From NCBI RefSeq assembly GCF_937889215.1, contig NZ_CALBEX010000372.1:1-5917 (forward strand): DNA of 5,917 nt, written 5' to 3'. This stretch comes from an uncultured Limnohabitans sp. (GTDB lineage Bacteria > Pseudomonadota > Gammaproteobacteria > Burkholderiales > Burkholderiaceae_C). The notes beneath the pieces are model-generated. The model was not told where the DNA came from. It did no database searches and was given only the letters and a program-made list of their open reading frames with translations. Shown here piece by piece: positions 1 through 5,800 of this stretch. How positions within the stretch are numbered: position 1 is the first letter of the stretch; the number at the start of each line of letters is the position of its first letter. The translations under genes and the position numbers were made by a program.

Positions 1-1
1 C

Positions 2-130
2 GACAGCGGCAAATTTGACATGGTCGTGATGGGCTCGCACGGCCATGGCACGCTGGGCAACTTGGTCATGGGTTCGGTCGCCACACAGGTGATGGCGCAC
101 TGCAAAGTGCCTGTGCTGCTGGTGCGCTGA
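2..130 (+). CDS. Universal stress protein (UspA family), C-terminal fragment
   Basis: The 5' part of the gene lies outside the window; 42 codons and a TGA stop are visible. The fragment reads through the beta-strand VVMGSHG, the glycine loop and the final strand VPVLLVR. It contains the nucleotide-binding signature of ATP-binding Usp proteins, G-2x-G-9x-G-S: the G of GSHG, its fourth-position G, then nine residues and GS. Such proteins are small (about 140-160 residues) cytoplasmic dimers of the Rossmann-like Usp fold that help cells survive starvation, oxidants or low oxygen. The intact motif suggests the ATP-binding UspFG-like branch rather than the non-binding UspA branch, which is an inference from the motif alone. 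The gene converges on the TetR gene with 10 bases between the stop codons. Promoter and start are not visible. Confidence 0.9.
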   Translation, partial: DSGKFDMVVMGSHGHGTLGNLVMGSVATQVMAHCKVPVLLVR

Positions 131-146
131 AGCGGCCGACTCAGCG
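125..146. terminator. Inverted repeat spanning the stop codons of the convergent usp and tetR genes
   Basis: CGCTGA (125-130) pairs perfectly with TCAGCG (141-146) across a 10-base loop that itself contains the palindrome CGGCCG. The left arm holds the usp stop TGA and the right arm holds the complement of the TetR-gene stop. No T-run follows on either strand, so this is not a canonical intrinsic terminator. It may still act as a weak bidirectional 3'-end hairpin. Confidence 0.3.
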
Positions 147-764
147 GGCGTTCAGCCCATCAAAACAGGTGCTCATGACCAGATCAAGGATTTGCTCGTG
201 GGTGTGCTGTTCGCCCATTTTGAGGAACTCCAGCACCGGGTCGCAGGCGCGGGCAAACAAGGTGTAGAGCACAGCCACAGCGGGCAAAGTCTTGTTGATC
301 TGGCCTTGTTCTTGGGCGGCTTCTATCCAGCCGCCCAAAGCGTCGCTGACCTCCATCAAGCCGTCCATGTAATCTTTGCTGCCCATCAAGGTGGCGCGCA
401 GGCTGGAGTTCTGGCTGGGCAAGGATGGCATCAGGCCTTGCAGCTTGAGTGTCATGGTCCAGCGTGTCACCGCCTTGAGTTTGTCGAGCGGGGCCAACTG
501 GGGGTCCATGGCCTGGATCACGTCTTGCGCCCGGCGCATGGCGGTGACCATCGCGGCGCAGGCCAGCTCTTCTTTGCTGTTGAAGTGTTTGTACAGACTC
601 GCCTTGGCAATGCCCACCTCGGCGGCCACCTCGTCCACGGTCATCACGTCAAAGCCTTTTTCGGCGAGCAGTCGGTTGACCGACTGGATGATGGCAGCCT
701 CGCGTGCGGCGAGCATCTGGACTTTGAAAGATTTTTTGGGCGCAGTCACGGTGGCGGTGTTCAT
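141..764 (-). CDS. TetR/AcrR family transcriptional regulator
   Basis: This is a complete 207-residue protein, the usual size for TetR repressors. Residues about 21-67 form the TetR_N DNA-binding domain. The helix-turn-helix lies near residues 42-61 and shows the family pattern TVDEVAAEVGIAKASLYKHF, followed by the conserved FNSKEEL stretch. Residues about 80-205 form an all-helical ligand and dimerisation domain with no recognisable ligand signature, so the inducer is unknown. The first ATG is used; the next internal Met (residue 17) is less likely because the conserved domain follows closely. I see no Shine-Dalgarno sequence before the start, but a TAGAAT hexamer ends 6 bases upstream. The gene lies 66 bases downstream of the phosphatase on the same strand and converges with usp. 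TetR proteins often repress themselves and a neighbour; here the neighbour could be the phoD/transporter region, which is inference. Confidence 0.93.
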   Translation of the reverse strand: MNTATVTAPKKSFKVQMLAAREAAIIQSVNRLLAEKGFDVMTVDEVAAEVGIAKASLYKHFNSKEELACAAMVTAMRRAQDVIQAMDPQLAPLDKLKAVTRWTMTLKLQGLMPSLPSQNSSLRATLMGSKDYMDGLMEVSDALGGWIEAAQEQGQINKTLPAVAVLYTLFARACDPVLEFLKMGEQHTHEQILDLVMSTCFDGLNAR

Positions 765-770
765 GCACCG

Positions 771-776
771 ATTCTA
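771..776 (-). promoter_or_regulatory. Possible -10 box of the tetR gene, 6 bases before its ATG
   Basis: Read on the minus strand, TAGAAT matches five of six positions of the sigma-70 -10 consensus TATAAT. Only 6 bases separate it from the ATG, so transcription would begin at or beside the start codon and give a leaderless mRNA. No convincing -35 hexamer lies 16-18 bases upstream. The absence of a Shine-Dalgarno sequence fits this reading. Confidence 0.3.
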
Positions 777-830
777 GCCGCGCAGCCCACAAAAAGACCG
801 CATGGTAACCCTTAGGCTCGACCAGTCATT

Positions 831-2411
831 TCACGACCAAGCCTCCACGCCCGCCACCCCCTGGCGCACCGTCCAACGCCCTTGCAGCGCCAGCCGGGCG
901 TCGGGCTGGGCAGGGTGCGGTGTGGTCAAAAACTGCGCATCCAGCCGATCGGGCCGGACGTCGATCAAGGTGTAGCCCCGCTCGTCTGAGCGAGCGTGAC
1001 GGATGTCCGGGTTGTCGCGCTGAATTTGCGCCATGAGTTTGGGCGACAGACCCCGAGTAGACACCGAGGTGGTGACCAGCTCGCTCGCCACCACGGGCGA
1101 GCGTTCATCGCCCGGCCGCACACGCAGCTGCGCGGCCACATTGGCGTGTACATCGCCGCCCAGCATGACCACATCATTCAAGCGCGCATCGGCAACGGTC
1201 TGCAACAGCCTTGCCCGCGCTTGGGGGTAACCGTCCCAGCCGTCGGTGAAGGCGCTGCGCCCCAAGGGGGTCTCGATGCCACTGCTGGCCATCAAGGTGG
1301 ACTGCGCCAGCAGCTTCCAGCGCCGCTGACTTTGTGTCAGGCCCGCCGTCAGCCATTGCTCTTGCGCTTGGCCCAGCATGCTGCGCGCCGGGTCGGCCAG
1401 CGCATCGCAGCCCATGACCACGCGGCCGCCGCCGCGCATCAGGTCGGGGCAGGCTTGGTGGTCGCGGTGTTGGCGGCAGTCCAGGGTCCACAAGTCAGCC
1501 AGCGTGCCCCAGGCCATGCGGTCGTGGATGCGCATTTGGCTGGGCTGCTGCGGGTCGGGCCCCAAGCGCAGTGGCATGTGCTCAAAGTAAGCCTGGTAGG
1601 CCGCCGCCCGGCGCTGCAAGAACACCGCCGGGTCGGTGAAGTTGCGGTCCAAGTCGTTGGCGTAGTCGTTGACCACCTCGTGGTCGTCCCAGGTCATGAG
1701 CCAGGGGTGGGCCGCGTGGCAGGCCTGCAAGTGGGCGTCACTCTTGTAGTGCGCATGGCGGGCGCGGTAGGCGTCGAGTGAAAAAGGGATGCCGCTTTCG
1801 TGGGCGCGGATTTTGTATTGCTTGTTGCTGCTTTCGTAGATGTAGTCGCCCACGAACAGCACCAGGTCCAGGTCTTGCGCGGCCATGTCGCGGTGTGCGG
1901 CAAAATGGCCTTGTTCGTAATGCTGGCAAGACGCCAAGCCCAAACGCAAGCGGCGCACCGCCTCGTTCAGCGCCGGGCTGGTGCGGGTGCGCCCCACTGG
2001 GCTGACCGCGTTACCGCTGGCAAAACGGTACCAATAATGCCGCCCCGGCTGCAGGCCATCGGCCAGCACATGCAGGCTGTGGCCCCGACGGGCGTCAGTG
2101 CTCAAGCGCCATTGGCGCAGGGGTTTGCGCAAGGCCTCGTCGGCAAACAACTCGCACACCACGGGTGCGCCCGATGCCTGGCGGGCGGCATCGGCTTCAT
2201 CGATGCGCAAACGCGTCCACAGCACCACGCTGCTCGGCTGTGGCTGGCCACTGGCCACGCCCAAGCTAAACGGGTTGACCTGCCAAGGCGTGGGCGTGCT
2301 CTGCGCCTGCAGGCCGGGCGTCAGCCACGGCGCCAAGGCAGCGGCCAGCGCCATGCGGTGCAGATCGCGGCGCGACCAGGGCGTGTTGTGGTGGTGGGCG
2401 AGCTTGGGCAT
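831..2411 (-). CDS. phoD: Alkaline phosphatase D (PhoD) family protein, Tat-exported
   Basis: This is a 526-residue secreted phosphomonoesterase/phosphodiesterase of the PhoD family, which frees phosphate from organic esters outside the cytoplasm using metal ions (Fe/Ca in the studied Bacillus enzyme). The N-terminus carries a twin-arginine signal (S13-R14-R15-D-L, a hydrophobic stretch at about 19-31, likely cleavage after LQA at 36). Residues about 45-145 match the PhoD N-terminal domain (FSLGVASGQP, VVLWTRL). The catalytic domain shows ASCQ (C162), VGDYIYE (D189, Y192), WDDHEVVND (D242, D243, H244, N248) and GGDVHAN (D420, H422), so the metal site looks intact. The open frame runs on to 3224, but the upstream part is antisense to the transporter gene. 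The ATG at 2411 places the twin arginines where Tat needs them. No good Shine-Dalgarno sequence or Pho box is visible. The gene is divergent from the transporter and precedes the TetR gene. Confidence 0.9.
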   Translation of the reverse strand: MPKLAHHHNTPWSRRDLHRMALAAALAPWLTPGLQAQSTPTPWQVNPFSLGVASGQPQPSSVVLWTRLRIDEADAARQASGAPVVCELFADEALRKPLRQWRLSTDARRGHSLHVLADGLQPGRHYWYRFASGNAVSPVGRTRTSPALNEAVRRLRLGLASCQHYEQGHFAAHRDMAAQDLDLVLFVGDYIYESSNKQYKIRAHESGIPFSLDAYRARHAHYKSDAHLQACHAAHPWLMTWDDHEVVNDYANDLDRNFTDPAVFLQRRAAAYQAYFEHMPLRLGPDPQQPSQMRIHDRMAWGTLADLWTLDCRQHRDHQACPDLMRGGGRVVMGCDALADPARSMLGQAQEQWLTAGLTQSQRRWKLLAQSTLMASSGIETPLGRSAFTDGWDGYPQARARLLQTVADARLNDVVMLGGDVHANVAAQLRVRPGDERSPVVASELVTTSVSTRGLSPKLMAQIQRDNPDIRHARSDERGYTLIDVRPDRLDAQFLTTPHPAQPDARLALQGRWTVRQGVAGVEAWS

Positions 2412-2540
2412 GGTGTTGGCAGCGGGTTTGGCGCACGGTGGGGGCTGGGCAAGCGAATCGACAGCAGTGCAATTTTTGATGGTAACCGGGCGCATCGCGG
2501 GCGACAGGGCGCGCAGGCGGGTAGCGGCACAATCTGCGGC
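2412..2540. promoter_or_regulatory. Divergent intergenic region between phoD and the EamA transporter
   Basis: This 129-base gap must hold the promoters of both divergent genes. It contains an A/T-rich patch (about 2470-2485), unusual for the surroundings, and the word ATGGTAACC at 2479-2487, which also occurs at 802-810 upstream of the TetR gene. No PHO-box pair with 11-base spacing is present. Apart from the CACAAT hexamer at 2528-2533, I cannot assign -35 or -10 elements with confidence. Confidence 0.45.
2528..2533 (+). promoter_or_regulatory. Possible -10 box of the EamA transporter gene, 7 bases before its ATG
   Basis: CACAAT matches four of six positions of TATAAT, including the key A at position 2 and the final T, and ends 7 bases before the ATG at 2541. 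The start has no recognisable Shine-Dalgarno sequence. Together these suggest a leaderless or nearly leaderless transcript. No clear -35 element is seen, so the call is tentative. Confidence 0.25.
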
Positions 2541-3431
2541 ATGACCCCTTCGACCCGACCCCGAAAAGACCACCTGGACGCCCTGGCCGTGGGCATGTTG
2601 CTGGTGTGTTGCATGTTCTGGGGCTTTCAGCAAGTCTTGGTGAAAGCCACCGTGGCCGAATTGCCGCCCGTGTTCCAGTCGGCGGTGCGCGGCGTGGGGG
2701 CCACGCTGCTGCTGTGGCTGTGGTGCCAGTGGCGCAGGGTGCGCCTGTTTGATCGCGACGGCAGCCTGTGGGCCGGTTTGCTGGTAGGCTGCTTGTTTGC
2801 GGCGGAGTTTGCCTTCATTTACACCGGCCTGCAGCACACCACGGCCTCGCGCTTGACCGTGTTTTTGTACACCTCGCCCTTTTGGGTGGCGGCTTTGGTG
2901 CCCTTTTTCATCCGCACCGAGCGGCTGCGGGCTGTGCAGTGGTTGGGCATGGCTTGCGCCTTTGCCGCTGTGGTCTTTGCCCTGCGCGAAGGCTTTGGCG
3001 GCGGCGGGGCCAAAGGCGACTGGATGGGGTTGGCCGCCGGGGCCTTTTGGGGCCTGACCACCGTGGCCATCCGGGCCGCCAACCTGACCCGGCTGGCCGC
3101 CGAAAAACTGCTGTTTTACCAACTGGCCGTGAGCACCGTGGTGCTGATCCTGCTGTCGCACTGGTTGGGCGAACCCTGGGGCGGTGCTTGGAGCGGCTTT
3201 GCTATGGGCTCGGTGGTGGTGCAAACTGTGGTGGGTGCATTTGCCAGCTTCCTGGCCTGGATGTGGATGCTAGGCCACTACCCCGCCACCAAGATTTCGG
3301 CCTTCGTGTTCTTAACGCCGCTGTTCGCCTTGCTGTTTGGCATGCTTTGGCTGGGCGAAACCCTGACCTTGACCCTGGCGCTGTCCTTGGCGCTGGTGGC
3401 GGTGGGCATTGTGCTGGTCAACAAACGCTGA
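2541..3431 (+). CDS. EamA/DMT superfamily inner-membrane transporter
   Basis: This 296-residue integral membrane protein has about ten hydrophobic helices, near residues 14-36, 42-63, 75-96, 102-124, 131-149, 160-179, 187-207, 216-240, 250-270 and 275-293. They form two repeated five-helix EamA halves, the usual ten-helix layout and length of drug/metabolite transporters. Family signatures are visible: the short charged N-terminus, the FLYTSPFWVA stretch at the end of the first half, and FLTPLFALLFGMLWLGETLT (251-276) at the end of the second, with the conserved Glu near 273. Members export amino acids, metabolites or drugs by exchange or proton coupling; the substrate cannot be read from the sequence. 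The start is chosen because it begins just before the first helix; the longer upstream frame is antisense to phoD. The gene is divergent from phoD and converges with the hydrolase, 13 bases apart. Confidence 0.92.
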   Translation: MTPSTRPRKDHLDALAVGMLLVCCMFWGFQQVLVKATVAELPPVFQSAVRGVGATLLLWLWCQWRRVRLFDRDGSLWAGLLVGCLFAAEFAFIYTGLQHTTASRLTVFLYTSPFWVAALVPFFIRTERLRAVQWLGMACAFAAVVFALREGFGGGGAKGDWMGLAAGAFWGLTTVAIRAANLTRLAAEKLLFYQLAVSTVVLILLSHWLGEPWGGAWSGFAMGSVVVQTVVGAFASFLAWMWMLGHYPATKISAFVFLTPLFALLFGMLWLGETLTLTLALSLALVAVGIVLVNKR

Positions 3432-3438
3432 AAGCGTT
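3424..3438. terminator. Hairpin at the convergent ends of the transporter and hydrolase genes
   Basis: AACGCT (3424-3429) and AGCGTT (3433-3438) form a perfect 6-base-pair stem with a GAA loop. The transporter stop TGA (3429-3431) lies within it. Downstream on + there is only a short TTTT 13 bases later, and on - no T-run, so it is at best a weak bidirectional terminator. Confidence 0.35.
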
Positions 3439-3444
3439 CACCGG

Positions 3445-4704
3445 TCACCATTTTCCGTGGTGCGTGACCAAGCCATACCAAAGCGCACCCATCTCCCGGC
3501 CCATGCTGGTCTGCCCCGCCTTGGCGGTGGCATTGGCCGCCAATTGCACCATCACCAGCTTTTGCGCCGGGTCCACAAAAATGGCTTGTCCGTACACACC
3601 CAGCAAAGCAAAACGGCGCTGCTGACCAGGGAACGTCCACACCTGGTAGCCATAGCCGTAGTAAGGGGTGGCTTTGCGCGGGGCAAAGGCCTCCGGGTGC
3701 TGCTTCCAGTCGGTGGCCTCGATCAAAAAGTCGCGTGGCAAGATCTCGCCCAGATCCGGGCGGTCGACCCGCGTGCCATCGTTGGCCAACAAGACCCCTA
3801 GACGGGCGTAGTCGCGGGCCGTGGCGTTGAAGTTGCCACCTGCCCGCTCCAGCCCATTGGCCCCTGCACGCCACAGGCCCGAGGTCTCGGCCCCCATGGG
3901 CTGCCACAGCCGGGTCTGCAAATAACTGCTCAATGTTTCGCCCGTAGCACCTTGCAGCACCAGCGCCAACATGTCGGTCTCGGCACTGGCGTAATTGAAG
4001 CGCTGCCCCTGCGGGTGCAGGCGCTCGGTGATCACACGCGCGCCTTCTGCCGGGCCACCCCGGTAAGCGGCCATGCCGTAGCGGGCCAGATCGTCCTTGC
4101 CGTCGTAACGCTCTTCAAATTTCGCGCCTGATGCCATGCGCAGCAAATGGCGCAACGTGGCCTCGCCGTAAAGCGTACCGGCCAATGTGGGGGCGTAGCG
4201 TTCCGCGCGGTCATCAAGCGACTGAATGCGCCCCTCACGCAGCGCCAACCCCACAGCCATGGCGGTGATGGTCTTGGCCATGGAGTTCGACAAAAAACGG
4301 TGGCTGGCCGTGCGGCCGTACTGGTAACGCTCGACCTGAATGACGCCGTCCTTGATCACCAGCAAAGCCATAGCGCGTTGACGGTTCAGGTAGTCGTCGA
4401 TGCTGAGGCCGCTTTCTTGGCTGATGCCCCAGCGGTAGGCGGGCTCTTGTGGGGCTTTGGGTAATTCGAGCGGCTGCGCAGCTTGCGCCATGGCGTTGGC
4501 GCGCCCACCCATGAGGCCCGGAATCTCGGCGTGGTGCGTGAACGAACCCACTCGCACACACTCGTCAAAAAACCAATTGCGGGCGTTGCCCACCGGGTAG
4601 CCCTGGTCCTTGCACAAAGCCGCTTCGTCGGGCGCGGCCCAAGCCGAAGTCAGGCTCAGGCAGCCGCCAATCAGAACAAGCCATAAAGAGTGAGCAAAAC
4701 GCAT
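3445..4704 (-). CDS. Exported serine hydrolase, beta-lactamase fold (COG1680, 6-aminohexanoate-dimer hydrolase-like)
   Basis: This 419-residue protein begins with a Sec-type signal peptide (residues 1-23/24: one early Arg, a hydrophobic core, ASA-like end SAWAA). It is therefore expected in the periplasm. The catalytic SxxK motif is S141-M-A-K144 (in FLSNSMAKTIT). The second motif of the fold is probably Y238-A-S240 (in FNYASAETDML), where class C beta-lactamases have YxN. A late glycine-rich strand GVYGQ (369-373) is likely the third active-site element, replacing KTG. These features fit the esterase/amidase branch of penicillin-binding-like enzymes (EstB, NylB) rather than a true beta-lactamase; the substrate is unknown. 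The start at 4704 is chosen for the signal peptide and the GAAAGG ribosome site 6 bases upstream; the open frame extends to 4809. IGGC at 12-15 faintly resembles a lipobox, but signal peptidase I cleavage fits better. The gene is divergent from acuI. Confidence 0.9.
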   Translation of the reverse strand: MRFAHSLWLVLIGGCLSLTSAWAAPDEAALCKDQGYPVGNARNWFFDECVRVGSFTHHAEIPGLMGGRANAMAQAAQPLELPKAPQEPAYRWGISQESGLSIDDYLNRQRAMALLVIKDGVIQVERYQYGRTASHRFLSNSMAKTITAMAVGLALREGRIQSLDDRAERYAPTLAGTLYGEATLRHLLRMASGAKFEERYDGKDDLARYGMAAYRGGPAEGARVITERLHPQGQRFNYASAETDMLALVLQGATGETLSSYLQTRLWQPMGAETSGLWRAGANGLERAGGNFNATARDYARLGVLLANDGTRVDRPDLGEILPRDFLIEATDWKQHPEAFAPRKATPYYGYGYQVWTFPGQQRRFALLGVYGQAIFVDPAQKLVMVQLAANATAKAGQTSMGREMGALWYGLVTHHGKW

Positions 4705-4710
4705 AAAGGA

Positions 4711-4716
4711 CCTTTC
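4711..4716 (-). promoter_or_regulatory. Ribosome binding site that fixes the hydrolase start
   Basis: On the minus strand GAAAGG lies 6 bases before the ATG at 4704. This supports that start over the in-frame upstream codons, which would put about 35 non-conserved residues ahead of the signal peptide. Confidence 0.6.
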
Positions 4717-4730
4717 AGACGCCGCCATGC

Positions 4731-4756
4731 TAGCGCACAGGTGACGCCCCGCGCTA
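4731..4756. promoter_or_regulatory. Small inverted repeat in the hydrolase-acuI divergent gap
   Basis: TAGCGC (4731-4736) and GCGCTA (4751-4756) are perfect inverted copies with a 14-base spacer. Their equivalent points are 20 bases apart, about two helix turns, which would suit a dimeric regulator in this 103-base divergent region. Six-base arms also arise by chance in GC-rich DNA. I could not place clear -35/-10 elements for either gene here. Confidence 0.2.
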
Positions 4757-4795
4757 CCGACACCCTCCACTTTCGTGCAAAGTAACGCATCTTTC

Positions 4796-4799
4796 AGGA
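4796..4799 (+). promoter_or_regulatory. Ribosome binding site of acuI
   Basis: AGGA lies 8 bases before the ATG at 4808. It supports this start over the in-frame GTG at 4775, which would add 11 residues without family resemblance. Confidence 0.6.
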
Positions 4800-4807
4800 A
4801 CCACACC

Positions 4808-5794
4808 ATGACCTACCAAGCCCTGCAAATCAACAAAGACGACACCGGTTACCGCTGCACCCTGCAAGCGCTGGACGACAGCGCCTTGCCCGAGGGCGAT
4901 GTGACGGTGCAGGTGGACTACTCCACCCTCAACTACAAAGACGGCTTGGCCATCACCGGCAAATCGCCCGTGGTGCGCAAGTTCCCACTCACGCCGGGCA
5001 TTGACCTGTCGGGCACCGTGACCGAAAGCCAGCACCCGCTGTTCAAAGCGGGCGACAAAGTGGTACTCAACGGCTGGGGCGTGGGCGAGAGCCACAGCGG
5101 CGGTCTGGCGCAAAAGGCGCGCCTCAAGGGCGACTGGCTGGTCAAGTTGCCTGCCGCTTTCACCCCGCGCCAGGCCATGGCCATCGGCACGGCCGGATAC
5201 ACCGCCATGCTGTGCGTGATGGCGCTGCAAAAGCACGGCGTCACACCCGACAAGGGCGACATTTTGGTCACCGGCGCAGGCGGCGGCGTGGGCAGCGTGG
5301 CGATCGCCTTGTTGGCCAAGCTGGGCTACCGCGTTGTGGCCAGCACCGGCCGCCTGCAAGAGGCCGACTACCTGCGCCAGCTGGGCGCGGCCGATGTGAT
5401 GGACCGGGCCGAGCTGTCTGCGCCCGGCAAGCCGCTGGCCAAAGAGCGCTGGGCCGGCGTGGTCGACACTGTCGGCAGCCATACCCTGGCCAATGCCTGC
5501 GCCAGCACGAAATACGGCGGCGTGGTCACCGCCTGCGGCCTGGCGCAAGGCATGGACTTCCCGTCCAGCGTGGCACCTTTCATCTTGCGCGGCGTGACAC
5601 TGGCCGGCATCGACAGCGTGATGGCCCCGCGTGCTGTGCGCGAGGCGGCTTGGGCGCGTTTGACCCAAGACCTCGACACCGCGCAGCTGGAGCGCATGAC
5701 CCGCGAAGTGGGTTTGGCCGACGCGATCGGTCTGGGCGCAGAAATTTTGGCCGGACAGGTGCGCGGGCGGGTGGTGGTGAACGTCAACCGCTGA
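4808..5794 (+). CDS. acuI: Acryloyl-CoA reductase (NADPH), AcuI/YhdH-type MDR oxidoreductase
   Basis: This 328-residue protein is close to the usual length of YhdH/AcuI (about 325). It is a zinc-independent medium-chain dehydrogenase/reductase. Family enzymes reduce toxic acryloyl-CoA to propionyl-CoA with NADPH in the cytoplasm, as in acrylate, 3-hydroxypropionate or DMSP breakdown. The N-terminal catalytic half shows [16 protein letters not shown] (37-52), PGIDLSGTV (63-71) and [17 protein letters not shown] (89-105), all typical of this subfamily. The cofactor domain has the glycine-rich [11 protein letters not shown] (155-165) and a following strand ending ASTGR (178-182), whose Arg and Ser/Thr suit the NADPH phosphate. 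[10 protein letters not shown] and [27 protein letters not shown] also fit. No zinc-binding Cys cluster is seen. It diverges from the hydrolase and ends 6 bases before the convergent CoA-transferase stop. A generic quinone oxidoreductase is less likely given the YhdH-type motifs. Confidence 0.88.
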   Translation: MTYQALQINKDDTGYRCTLQALDDSALPEGDVTVQVDYSTLNYKDGLAITGKSPVVRKFPLTPGIDLSGTVTESQHPLFKAGDKVVLNGWGVGESHSGGLAQKARLKGDWLVKLPAAFTPRQAMAIGTAGYTAMLCVMALQKHGVTPDKGDILVTGAGGGVGSVAIALLAKLGYRVVASTGRLQEADYLRQLGAADVMDRAELSAPGKPLAKERWAGVVDTVGSHTLANACASTKYGGVVTACGLAQGMDFPSSVAPFILRGVTLAGIDSVMAPRAVREAAWARLTQDLDTAQLERMTREVGLADAIGLGAEILAGQVRGRVVVNVNR

Positions 5795-5800
5795 AATGGC

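Noticed and set aside
192..815. A 207-codon open frame on + opposite the TetR gene
   Set aside because: It is the antisense shadow of the TetR gene: rich in His, Gly and Gln, with no domain, while the minus strand has a clear helix-turn-helix protein.
996..1781. A 261-codon open frame on + inside the phosphatase gene
   Set aside because: It is antisense to a catalytic domain with intact PhoD motifs; its composition is shadow-like and no family is recognisable.
2460..2510. Two CTGTCG words upstream of phoD as a possible PHO box
   Set aside because: They lie 43 bases apart; PhoB sites need tandem 7-base repeats 11 bases apart, which are absent.
2098..2544. A + frame whose stop overlaps the transporter start as ATGA, suggesting translational coupling
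   Set aside because: The frame lies antisense to phoD and has no protein family features; the ATGA overlap is coincidental.
2768..3625. A 285-codon + frame overlapping the transporter gene
   Set aside because: It is an out-of-frame shadow of the transporter, rich in Gly, Arg and Ala, without hydrophobic helices or motifs.
4754..5668. A 304-codon minus-strand frame opposite acuI
   Set aside because: It is a His/Gln/Ala/Gly-rich antisense shadow; acuI on + carries a full set of family motifs and a ribosome site.
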